A stretch of 47,424 bases of DNA, taken from Variovorax sp. KK3 (GTDB taxonomy: Bacteria; Pseudomonadota; Gammaproteobacteria; Burkholderiales; Burkholderiaceae_C). The position numbers and the translations under genes are program-made. Below are positions 40,948 through 47,424 of the stretch, one piece after another (position 1 is the first letter of the stretch; each line of letters opens with the position of its first letter). The stretch spans positions 1 through 47,424 of the forward strand of contig NZ_LYVO01000056.1 in NCBI RefSeq assembly GCF_001984055.1. The letters are read 5' to 3'. The notes below the pieces were generated by a model. That model made no database searches. It worked only from the letters and a program-made list of their open reading frames with translations, and was not told where the DNA came from.

Positions 40948-41934
40948 TCAGAAGGGTGGCGAACCGGCGGCCGAGGCGGCGTTCTCGATCGGCACTGCAA
41001 AACCGATGCCAATGAAGGTGCGCTGCTGCGTCGGGTTGAGGATGGCGGTGACGATGCCGAGCACCTCGCCGTTCATGTTGACCAGCGGCCCGCCCGAATT
41101 GCCGGGGTTGGCGGCCGCGTCGAACTGGATCAGGTTGCCCAGCTCCTGCTTGCCCTCGGGCGAGCGGAAGGAGCGCTTGAGGCCCGACACCACGCCGCCC
41201 GACACCGAGGGGCCGATGCCGAACGGGAAGCCGACCGCGGCCACCTGGTCGCCCGGCATCAGGTCGGCGGTGGAGCGCATGGTGGCGGGGATCAGGTCGT
41301 CGGGTAGCTTCTGGGCCTGCAGCACGGCCAGGTCGTTCTCGGGCTGAACGCCGGTGATGACGGCCGGTGCTTCCAGGCCATCGGCGAAGGTGACCTTGAT
41401 CTTCTCGGCGCCCGCGACCACGTGCAGGTTGGTCAGGATGACACCCTTGTCGACGATCACCACGCCGGTGCCGACACCGCGTTCGACCTCGCCCGGGGGC
41501 TCGTCGGCCTCGGGCGCCTTGCCCTTGGCGAGGTTGCGGCCCTGCTTCTGGGTCTGTGCTTCGGGGGTCTTCTTCTCGGGGCCGTAGCCGACCACGCGCA
41601 CCACCGAGGGGCGGATGATCTCCGCGGCGCGGGCATATTGCGAGGGGATGCTGGCCGTCTGCAAGGTGCGCAGCACGGCGGCGTCGATGTCCTTCTGCGT
41701 GTACTGCCGGAAGTTCTGGCGCGGCCAGGTCGCGATGGCGGTGGCCGAGGCTCCGACGACGACGGCCAGCAGCAGCGCGAAGCTGCGGCGGCCGGGGTGC
41801 CAGCGCGCCTTGGGCGACGTCGATTCGGCTGCCGCGGGTGTCGGCGCGCCAGGCGCCGCCTGAGGCGCCTCGTCGTCGGCGGCCGCCTGCAGCGGCGTGC
41901 CGGGCGAGCGGCTGTAGAAAGCAGGCCTGCGCAT
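40948..41934 (-). CDS. Membrane-anchored trypsin-like serine protease (HtrA-like, no PDZ)
   Basis: This 328-residue S1C-type protease has one membrane segment (about 51-69, SFALLLAVVVGASATAIATW) and a periplasmic domain. The triad is His171 (LTNLHVVAG), Asp201 (PENDLAVLQ) and Ser280 (NPGNSGGPL). The protein ends about 20 residues after the last protease strand and has no PDZ domain, unlike DegP/DegS. GGAGG a few bases before the ATG at 41934 confirms the start. It heads the protease-MoxR-DUF58-VWA operon, which suggests envelope quality control. Confidence 0.9.
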   Translation of the reverse strand: MRRPAFYSRSPGTPLQAAADDEAPQAAPGAPTPAAAESTSPKARWHPGRRSFALLLAVVVGASATAIATWPRQNFRQYTQKDIDAAVLRTLQTASIPSQYARAAEIIRPSVVRVVGYGPEKKTPEAQTQKQGRNLAKGKAPEADEPPGEVERGVGTGVVIVDKGVILTNLHVVAGAEKIKVTFADGLEAPAVITGVQPENDLAVLQAQKLPDDLIPATMRSTADLMPGDQVAAVGFPFGIGPSVSGGVVSGLKRSFRSPEGKQELGNLIQFDAAANPGNSGGPLVNMNGEVLGIVTAILNPTQQRTFIGIGFAVPIENAASAAGSPPF

Positions 41935-42021
41935 CGGGACACCTCCGAAAAAGTCCACGCGAGATGGAGTCACGGTAGCACGCTTTCCGCGCCAATGCTT
42001 GCGTTCGGGCATCATCTTTCG

Positions 42022-42858
42022 ATGAAGCCCTTGATCGATACGCACTGTCACCTCGACGCCCCGGAGTTCGGCGACGAGATGCCCGCCATCCGGGCCCGGG
42101 CGGCCCGACGCGGCGTGGGGCTTTGCGTGATTCCCGCCGTGGCGACCAGCAATTTCGCGATCGTTCGCGAACTCGCGCATGCGCAGGACGACGCCTATGC
42201 GCTGGGGATCCATCCACTGTGCACGCCCGGCGCCGGCGAGGGCGACCTGGCCGTGCTCGACGCCGAACTCGAGGCCCGGCGTGACGACCCGAGGCTCGTG
42301 GCGGTGGGCGAGATCGGGCTCGACTACTTCGTGGACGGCCTCGACGACGAGAAGCAGACGCACGTGTTTCGCAACCAGTTGCAACTCGCGAGGCGGCACG
42401 GCCTGCCCGTGGTCATCCACGTGCGCCGCTCGGTGGACAAGGTGCTGCGGCACCTGCGCGACACCGCGCCGGCCGATGGGTGGCGCGGCATCGCCCATGC
42501 GTTCAACGGCAGCATGCAGCAGGCGCGGGCCTGCCTCGACCTGGGCCTGAAGCTGGGCTTCGGTGGTGCGGTGACCTTCGATCGCGCGCTTCAACTGCGC
42601 CGTCTGGCGGCTGAACTGCCGCTCGATGCGATCGTGCTCGAAACCGACGCGCCCGACATCCCGCCGCACTGGCTCTATCGCACCCAGGCGCAGCGAGCGG
42701 CGGGCGAGCCGCAGGGGCGCAACGATCCGGGCGAACTGCCCCGCATCGCCGAGGTGGTGGCCGACCTGCGCGGCATCACGGTCGAGGCCTTGGCCGAGGC
42801 GACCACGCGAAATGCGGTCGCGGCCCTGCCACGTCTGTCTTCGCTGATGCCGCTGTAG
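42022..42858 (+). CDS. TatD-family metal-dependent hydrolase/DNase
   Basis: This 278-residue enzyme is a TIM-barrel hydrolase. Metal ligands are visible: His8 and His10 in DTHCHLD, Glu97 in VGEIGLDYF, His133 in VVIHVRR, a later His in GIAHAFNG and Asp in LETDAPDIPP. TatD-type proteins have 3'-5' exonuclease or related phosphatase activity. The ATG at 42022 follows the protease operon divergently by 87 bases. The long frame upstream is a shadow. Confidence 0.93.
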   Translation: MKPLIDTHCHLDAPEFGDEMPAIRARAARRGVGLCVIPAVATSNFAIVRELAHAQDDAYALGIHPLCTPGAGEGDLAVLDAELEARRDDPRLVAVGEIGLDYFVDGLDDEKQTHVFRNQLQLARRHGLPVVIHVRRSVDKVLRHLRDTAPADGWRGIAHAFNGSMQQARACLDLGLKLGFGGAVTFDRALQLRRLAAELPLDAIVLETDAPDIPPHWLYRTQAQRAAGEPQGRNDPGELPRIAEVVADLRGITVEALAEATTRNAVAALPRLSSLMPL

Positions 42859-43007
42859 TCGCGGACGCTGCAGCCCGCGTAGGCCGAGTTCGCGACATGC
42901 GCGGAGGGTGCTCTGCAGGCCATGTTTGCTGTCATCCTTGCACTCCGGACGGCCGTTCTGGCCTCGTGGCAAGTTCGTCACTCCAACATCGCAAAGGAGC
43001 TTTATCC
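42859..43007 (+). other. Gap with leader of repeat-protein gene
   Basis: No gene is seen. The end of the gap carries AAAGGAG before the ATG at 43008. No convincing promoter pair is identified. Confidence 0.4.
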
Positions 43008-43487
43008 ATGAACAAATCCATTCGCATCCTCCCCGCCGCACTCGTCCTGGCATTCGCCGCCGCACTGCCGGCAGCCGCCCAGACCCAGCCCGCAGAGCCC
43101 ACCATGACCCAGAAGGCCGAGAACGCCGGCGAACGGGCTTGGGACGCCACCAAGAGCGGCACGAAGAAGGCGGTGAACGCGACCGAGAACGCTGGCGAGA
43201 AGGCCTGGGATGCCACCAAGAGCGGCACCAAAAAGGCCGTGAACGCCACGGAGAACGGCAGCAAGAAGGCGTGGAAGTCGACCAAGAACACCAGCAAGAA
43301 GGCCTGGAACTCCACCAAGAAGGGCACCGCCACGGCCGTCGACAAGACCGAGAACGTGGCGAGCAGGGCCGGCGGCGCGGTGAGCAACACCGCCACGGCA
43401 GCGGCCGACAAGACCCGCCAGGTCGGCGACAAGATCGGCGAGAAGATCCCCGGCACCGCGCAGAACGAAGCCGCGAAGAAGCCTTGA
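43008..43487 (+). CDS. Exported LEA-like repeat protein
   Basis: This 159-residue protein has a signal peptide (ALVLAFAAALPAAAQ) and then three 22-residue repeats (AWDATKSGTKKAVNATENAG and variants). These can be read as pairs of 11-mers, as in LEA group 3 and related stress proteins. The mature part is very rich in Lys, Ala and Thr and probably disordered or helical. It may protect envelope components or bind nucleic acid; the name is by resemblance only. A strong terminator follows. Confidence 0.75.
   Translation: MNKSIRILPAALVLAFAAALPAAAQTQPAEPTMTQKAENAGERAWDATKSGTKKAVNATENAGEKAWDATKSGTKKAVNATENGSKKAWKSTKNTSKKAWNSTKKGTATAVDKTENVASRAGGAVSNTATAAADKTRQVGDKIGEKIPGTAQNEAAKKP
43122..43319 (+). 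repeat. 66-bp tandem repeat, three copies
   Basis: Units begin at 43122, 43188 and 43254. The first two are close copies with mainly silent differences; the third has diverged toward Lys and Ser. They encode the 22-residue repeats of the LEA-like protein. Confidence 0.8.
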
Positions 43488-43510
43488 TCAGATTGCTGCA
43501 GACCTTGAGG

Positions 43511-43536
43511 AAACCCGCCGCCGGCGGGTTTTTTCT
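43511..43536 (+). terminator. Rho-independent terminator
   Basis: AAACCCGCC (43511-43519), GCC, GGCGGGTTT (43523-43531), then a T-run. A clear stem with U-tract after the LEA-like gene. Confidence 0.9.
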
Positions 43537-43560
43537 TTCAGGCCAGAATTCGCGCCCTGG

Positions 43561-44142
43561 ATGGAACGAGACGACGCATCATCATCACCAACGCGGGCCG
43601 AGCCGCCGCTCGTGCTGACCGGGCTGCCGCCCGTGGTGTCCGGCGCCACCGTCGTGCTGATCCTCGGCAGCTTTCCGGGTGCGAGGTCGCTCGCGGAGCG
43701 GCAGTATTATGCGCACCCGCAAAACCAGTTCTGGAAGATCTTGCAAAGACTCTGGCCCCATGATCCGCTCCCCACGGGGCCCGACAGCTATCGAAAGCGG
43801 AGCGAATGGCTGCTGGCCCATGGCCTGGGAGTTTGGGACGTCTACGGGCGATGCACGCGTACCGGCAGCCTGGACTCGGCCATCCGCGACGCGGTGCCCA
43901 ACGACATTGCCGGCCTGCACCTGCCGGCCCTGGCCGCCGTCGCCCACAACGGCGGTGAAAGCTTCAAGCATGCGAAGCACACCCGCGGCCTGGGCGTTCC
44001 GGTGCACCGCCTGCCCTCGACCAGCCCGGCCCACGCATCGTGGAACCTCGAACGCAAGACGGCTGCGTGGCGCGAGGTGATCGCGCAGTACCTGCCAGTG
44101 CAGTTGCCGGCACAGCTGCCGGCGCAGCCGCCCGCGCCATGA
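43561..44142 (+). CDS. Uracil/hypoxanthine-DNA glycosylase-like protein
   Basis: This 193-residue protein belongs to the uracil-DNA glycosylase superfamily, in the hypoxanthine-type (family 6) branch. It shows LILGSFPGARSLAERQYYAH then PQNQFW, and the C-terminal HRLPSTSPAHASW. Such enzymes excise deaminated bases. The ATG at 43561 lies after the terminator; the C-terminus has a Pro/Gln/Ala tail. Its stop overlaps the next gene by ATGA. Confidence 0.88.
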   Translation: MERDDASSSPTRAEPPLVLTGLPPVVSGATVVLILGSFPGARSLAERQYYAHPQNQFWKILQRLWPHDPLPTGPDSYRKRSEWLLAHGLGVWDVYGRCTRTGSLDSAIRDAVPNDIAGLHLPALAAVAHNGGESFKHAKHTRGLGVPVHRLPSTSPAHASWNLERKTAAWREVIAQYLPVQLPAQLPAQPPAP

Positions 44143-44888
44143 AGCCTGGCTTGCCCGAGGTCAACTTCTCCGATTACGGCGACGTGCGCTACCTGCACCT
44201 GGGCACCGAATGGGTCCAGGGCTCGATGAAGCTCGACGCGCCCTTCGAGATCGAGCTGGAGTACGTGCAGCGCATGATGGCCTGGCTGCTCTTCGTCGAC
44301 CCCGCCGAGGTGCCCAAGCGCCACGCCATGCAGTTGGGCCTCGGCGCGGCCAGCCTCACCAAGTTCAGCCGCAAGGCGCTGCGCATGCGCACCACCGCGA
44401 TCGAGCTCAATCCGCAGGTGGTGGCGGCCTGCCGCGGCTGGTTCAAGCTGCCGGCCGACGATGCCAAGCTGCGCGTGGTCGTCGCCGATGCGCAGGCCGA
44501 GATTCGCAAGCCCGTGTGGCAGGGCTCGGTCGATGCGCTGCAGGTCGACCTGTACGACCACGAGGCTGCCGCACCGGTGCTCGACAGCGAGGACTTCTAC
44601 GCCGACTGCCGGCGCCTGCTCACCGAGGACGGTTGCATGACGGTCAACCTCTTCGGCCGCTCCTCCAGCTTCGAGCGCAGCCTCGAAAAGATCGGCGCCG
44701 CTTTCGGCAGCGACGCGCTGTGGGCCTTCCGTCCGACGCGCGAGGGCAACACCATCGTGCTGGCCCAGCGCAGCCCGTCGCGGCCCAAGCGCGCCGTGCT
44801 TGCCGAGCGGGCGCAAAGCATCCAGACTCGCTGGAGCCTGCCTGCGCCGAAGTGGCTGCGGGTGTTCAAGTACCTCGCAGAATCATGA
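44139..44888 (+). CDS. Spermidine-synthase-like SAM-fold protein
   Basis: This 249-residue protein has a Rossmann-type methyltransferase fold of the spermidine synthase superfamily: QLGLGAASLTKFS (glycine loop), TTAIELNPQVVAAC (acidic ribose-binding Glu), and VVADAQAEI. Catalytic aspartates of true polyamine synthases are not clear, so the reaction is uncertain. It is coupled to the glycosylase gene (ATGA), and its stop overlaps the first copy of the start duplication at 44885. Confidence 0.8.
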   Translation: MKPGLPEVNFSDYGDVRYLHLGTEWVQGSMKLDAPFEIELEYVQRMMAWLLFVDPAEVPKRHAMQLGLGAASLTKFSRKALRMRTTAIELNPQVVAACRGWFKLPADDAKLRVVVADAQAEIRKPVWQGSVDALQVDLYDHEAAAPVLDSEDFYADCRRLLTEDGCMTVNLFGRSSSFERSLEKIGAAFGSDALWAFRPTREGNTIVLAQRSPSRPKRAVLAERAQSIQTRWSLPAPKWLRVFKYLAES

Positions 44889-44912
44889 GCGCAGTCGCAT
44901 GAGCGCAGTCAC
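44885..44912 (+). repeat. 14-bp tandem duplication of a start region
   Basis: ATGAGCGCAGTCGC (44885-44898) is followed at once by ATGAGCGCAGTCAC (44899-44912). The first ATG overlaps the previous stop but reads only MSAVA before TGA. The second opens the ATPase gene. Confidence 0.85.
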
Positions 44913-46686
44913 GTCGCCCGCATCCAAGCCACCACGCCACGAAGGTCCGCTGCAGTTGCGGCTGTTGATCGAATGGCTCGCCCGCGACGGCGTGATCTCG
45001 CCCGAAGAAGCCAAGCGAACCCTCGCGCGCTGTGCGCAGGCCGAGAGCCGCCAGCCCCCGCTCGTGCGCCTGGCCAACGTCGCCATGACGCGCCAGTCCG
45101 ACAGCAAGCCGCTCGACCTGGAGATGCTCACCGAATGGCTGGCCGGACGGGCCGGCCTGTCGTACTTGCGCATCGACCCTTTGCGCGTGGACGTGGGCAA
45201 GGTGGCCGACACCATGAGTGCCGCCTACGCCGAGCGCCACAAGGTGCTGCCGGTGCAGGTCACCCCCACCGAAGTGGTGGTGGCCACGGCCGAGCCCTTC
45301 CTGACCGACTGGATGGCCGAGGTGGAGCGCCAGGCCCGTCGCTCGGTGCGGCGCGTGGTGGCCAACCCGTTGGACATCCAGCGCTACACGGCCGAATTCT
45401 TCTCGCTGGCCAAGTCGGTGCGCGCGGCGCAGAAGGCCGGCGGCAGTGCCGGCGGCACCAGCTTCGAGCAGCTGGTCGAACTCGGCAAGAGCACCAAGCA
45501 GCTCGACGCCAACGACCAGAGCGTGGTGCAGGTGGTCGACTGGCTGTGGCAGTACGCCTTCGACCAGCGCGCCAGCGACATCCACCTGGAGCCGCGGCGC
45601 GACCAGGGCGTGATCCGCTTCCGCATCGACGGCGTGCTGCACCCGGCCTACCAGATGCCGATGGGCGTGATGAACGCGATGGTGTCGCGCATCAAGCTGC
45701 TGGGCCGCATGGACGTGGTCGAGAAGCGCCGTCCGCTCGACGGCCGCATCAAGACCCGCAACATCCGCGGCGACGAGGTCGAGATGCGCCTGTCGACCTT
45801 GCCCACGGCTTTCGGCGAGAAGATGGTCATGCGCATCTTCGACCCCGACACGGCAGTCAAGGACCTCGATGCGCTGGGCTTCGCGCAGCACGACGCGCAG
45901 CGCTGGGAGCGGCTGGTGACCCGGCCGCACGGCATCATCCTCGTGACCGGGCCCACCGGCTCGGGCAAGACCACCACGCTCTATTCCACCCTCAAGCGGG
46001 TGGCGACGGAAGAGGTCAACGTCAGCACGGTCGAAGACCCGATCGAAATGATCGAGCCTTCCTTCAACCAGACGCAGGTGCAACCCCAGCTCGACTTCGG
46101 CTTCACCGAGGGCCTGCGCGCGCTGATGCGGCAGGACCCGGACATCATCATGGTCGGCGAAATCCGCGACCTGGCCACCGCCGAGATGGCGGTGCAGGCC
46201 GCGCTTACCGGCCACCTGGTGTTCAGCACCCTGCACACCAACGACGCGCCGAGCGCCATCACGCGGCTGATGGAACTCGGCGTGCCCAACTACCTGATCA
46301 ACGCCGTCATGCTGGGCGTGCTGGCGCAGCGCCTGGTGCGCACCTTGTGCCCGCATTGCAAGGCACCCGACGACACCGTCACGCGCGAGCAGCTCGGCGA
46401 GTTCGTCAAGCCCTGGAACATCACCGGCTCGGTGCGCGCTTACAAGCCGGTGGGCTGCGTCGACTGCCGCATGACGGGCTACCGCGGCCGCATGGGCCTC
46501 TACGAACTGCTCAGCGTCACGGAGTCCTTCAAGACCCTCGTCAACAAAGAGCCCAACGCGGGCGCGCTGCGACGCCAGGGCGTGCAGGACGGCATGCGGC
46601 CGCTGCGGCTGGCCGGCGCCCTGCGCGTGGCCGAAGGGTTGACCACGGTCGATGAAGTCCTGAGCGCCACGCCGCCGCTCGAATAA
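44899..46686 (+). CDS. GspE/PilB-type secretion or pilus assembly ATPase
   Basis: This 595-residue ATPase has an N-terminal GspE-II type domain (about 60-165) and the ATPase core with Walker A GPTGSGKTT, the Asp box (VNVSTVEDPIEM), Walker B (DPDIIMVGEIRD) and His box (TLHTNDAPSAITR). A zinc site CPHC...CVDC is present near the C-terminus. No other type II or IV pilus genes are in the window, so its partner machine is unknown. The ATG at 44899 is in frame; the ATG at 44885 is not. Confidence 0.9.
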   Translation: MSAVTSPASKPPRHEGPLQLRLLIEWLARDGVISPEEAKRTLARCAQAESRQPPLVRLANVAMTRQSDSKPLDLEMLTEWLAGRAGLSYLRIDPLRVDVGKVADTMSAAYAERHKVLPVQVTPTEVVVATAEPFLTDWMAEVERQARRSVRRVVANPLDIQRYTAEFFSLAKSVRAAQKAGGSAGGTSFEQLVELGKSTKQLDANDQSVVQVVDWLWQYAFDQRASDIHLEPRRDQGVIRFRIDGVLHPAYQMPMGVMNAMVSRIKLLGRMDVVEKRRPLDGRIKTRNIRGDEVEMRLSTLPTAFGEKMVMRIFDPDTAVKDLDALGFAQHDAQRWERLVTRPHGIILVTGPTGSGKTTTLYSTLKRVATEEVNVSTVEDPIEMIEPSFNQTQVQPQLDFGFTEGLRALMRQDPDIIMVGEIRDLATAEMAVQAALTGHLVFSTLHTNDAPSAITRLMELGVPNYLINAVMLGVLAQRLVRTLCPHCKAPDDTVTREQLGEFVKPWNITGSVRAYKPVGCVDCRMTGYRGRMGLYELLSVTESFKTLVNKEPNAGALRRQGVQDGMRPLRLAGALRVAEGLTTVDEVLSATPPLE

Positions 46687-46719
46687 GGCCTCGCGCGCAC
46701 CTTCGCGCCTCGGGGAAAC

Positions 46720-46736
46720 CCTAGCCCCTCGCTAGG
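46720..46736. other. CCTAGC/GCTAGG inverted repeat upstream of tctB
   Basis: CCTAGC (46720-46725), CCCTC, GCTAGG (46731-46736). It lies between the ATPase stop and the tctB promoter and could be a weak terminator or an operator. Confidence 0.35.
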
Positions 46737-46764
46737 TGGTATCCACATCGAACCTGACCGGAAG

Positions 46765-46793
46765 CTGACCCCACAATCCCGCTGTTCTAAATT
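46765..46793 (+). promoter_or_regulatory. Candidate promoter for tctBA
   Basis: CTGACC (46765-46770) and TAAATT (46788-46793) spaced by 17 bases, each with four of six consensus matches, 15 bases before the tctB GTG. Confidence 0.45.
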
Positions 46794-46808
46794 CCTAGGG
46801 GACAGTTC

Positions 46809-47297
46809 GTGAAAATCAAAAGTCAGAAGGACTTTTTCGCGGGCCTGATGTTCACGGTCGTCGGCATCGCCTTCGGCTGGGGAGCAACGGCCTACAACGT
46901 GGGTACCGGCGCGCGCATGGGCCCCGGCTACTTCCCGCTGATGCTCGGCATCCTGCTGGCCATCCTGGGTGCGATCGTGATCTTCACGGCGCTCAGCATC
47001 GAGACGGTCGACGGCGAACCGGTCGGCGGCATCGCCTGGCGTCCGCTGGCCTTCATCATCGGCGCCAACGTGATCTTCGGCATCCTGCTGGGCGGCCTGC
47101 CCAGCATCGGCCTACCGGCCATGGGCCTCATCGCCGCCATCTACGCGCTGGTGCTGATCGCGGGCCTCGCGGGCGAGCACTACAACTTCAAGTCGAGCCT
47201 GATCCTCGCCACCATCCTGGCGGTCGGCAGCTACGGGGCCTTCGTGGTCGCGCTCAAGCTGCAGTTCCAGGTCTGGCCTACCTTCATCACCGGCTGA
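46809..47297 (+). CDS. tctB: TTT transporter small membrane subunit TctB
   Basis: This 162-residue protein is the small membrane subunit of a tripartite tricarboxylate transporter. It has four predicted membrane segments and the family start DFFAGLMFTVVGIAFGWGAT, then GTGARMGPGYFPLMLGILLA. The start is GTG at 46809. It is followed 13 bases later by the large subunit. The cognate receptor is not in the window's end and need not be the orphan at 17372. Confidence 0.92.
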   Translation: MKIKSQKDFFAGLMFTVVGIAFGWGATAYNVGTGARMGPGYFPLMLGILLAILGAIVIFTALSIETVDGEPVGGIAWRPLAFIIGANVIFGILLGGLPSIGLPAMGLIAAIYALVLIAGLAGEHYNFKSSLILATILAVGSYGAFVVALKLQFQVWPTFITG

Positions 47298-47310
47298 GAA
47301 CGACCGCGCC

Positions 47311-47424
47311 ATGGAACTCATCAACAACCTTTCCATCGGGTTCACTGCGGCCTTCACGGTGCAGAACCTCATCTACGCCTTCGTCGGCTGCCTGCTGGGC
47401 ACGCTGATCGGCGTGCTCCCCGGC
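47311..47424 (+). CDS. tctA: TTT transporter large membrane subunit TctA (3' partial)
   Basis: Only the first 38 residues are in the window. They match the TctA N-terminus: MELINNLSIGFTAAFTVQNL, then the loop GTLIGVLPG. The ATG at 47311 is 13 bases after tctB. The gene continues beyond the window. Confidence 0.85.
   Translation, partial: MELINNLSIGFTAAFTVQNLIYAFVGCLLGTLIGVLPG

Noticed and set aside
41935..43065. Long minus-strand frame over the TatD gene
   Set aside because: It is a shadow; the protease start at 41934 has a GGAGG site.
1..47424. CRISPR arrays, tRNA or rRNA genes, transposases
   Set aside because: No regularly spaced repeats, cloverleaf-like sequences or transposase motifs were seen.

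Overview
The window is high-GC DNA from a betaproteobacterium, most likely Variovorax or a close relative in the Comamonadaceae. The pointers are the number of Bug/TctC-type tripartite tricarboxylate transport (TTT) genes, the recJ/RpfE-type/lolCD neighbourhood, several GC-rich palindromic repeats of a kind I associate with this family, and uniformly GC-rich codon use. One stretch, about 15.47-16.68 kb, is clearly AT-rich and looks acquired. I saw no rRNA, tRNA, CRISPR array or recognisable transposase. All assignments come from reading the sequence and translations; no database was searched.

Layout. 3-4528: a permease-histidine kinase fusion (5' end outside the window) and its LuxR-type response regulator. 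4581-6814: three poorly known proteins. 6831-10482 (minus): RpfE-type protein, recJ and a NUDIX hydrolase in one operon. 10605-15463: lolC, lolD and a hybrid histidine kinase. 15498-16430: AT-rich orphan gene. 16680-21149: an XRE-cupin regulator divergent from a Bug receptor, an amidase and a DadA-like oxidoreductase, with a perfect 18-bp palindrome between them. 22067-32148: a D-amino-acid module. RidA and an M23 peptidase diverge from a Dpp-type ABC transporter, a D-serine-dehydratase-like enzyme, an RpiR regulator and an N-acyl-D-amino acid deacylase, with a TGAAAT-N3-ATTTCA palindrome between the two arms. 32190-37801: a molybdenum-flavoured region with two molybdopterin-fold proteins, a DUF2325 protein, YeiH, a molbindin and a DUF2272 protein. 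Three sites here match the ModE box layout. 37871-41934 (minus): trypsin-like protease, MoxR ATPase, DUF58 and VWA membrane protein. 42022-46686: TatD nuclease, LEA-like repeat protein, DNA glycosylase, spermidine-synthase-like protein and a GspE/PilB-type ATPase. 46809-47424: tctB and the start of tctA.

The two most interesting systems are these. (a) The D-amino-acid module: imported N-acyl-D-amino acids or D-containing peptides would be deacylated, then deaminated by a PLP/zinc enzyme, and RidA from the divergent arm would clear the reactive enamine, under RpiR control. (b) The molybdenum-responsive cluster: three 11-6-11 ModE-like boxes sit in front of genes for molybdopterin-fold proteins and a DUF2325 protein, with a molbindin close by. 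The operator sequences are read directly. The regulator assignments and substrates are inference.
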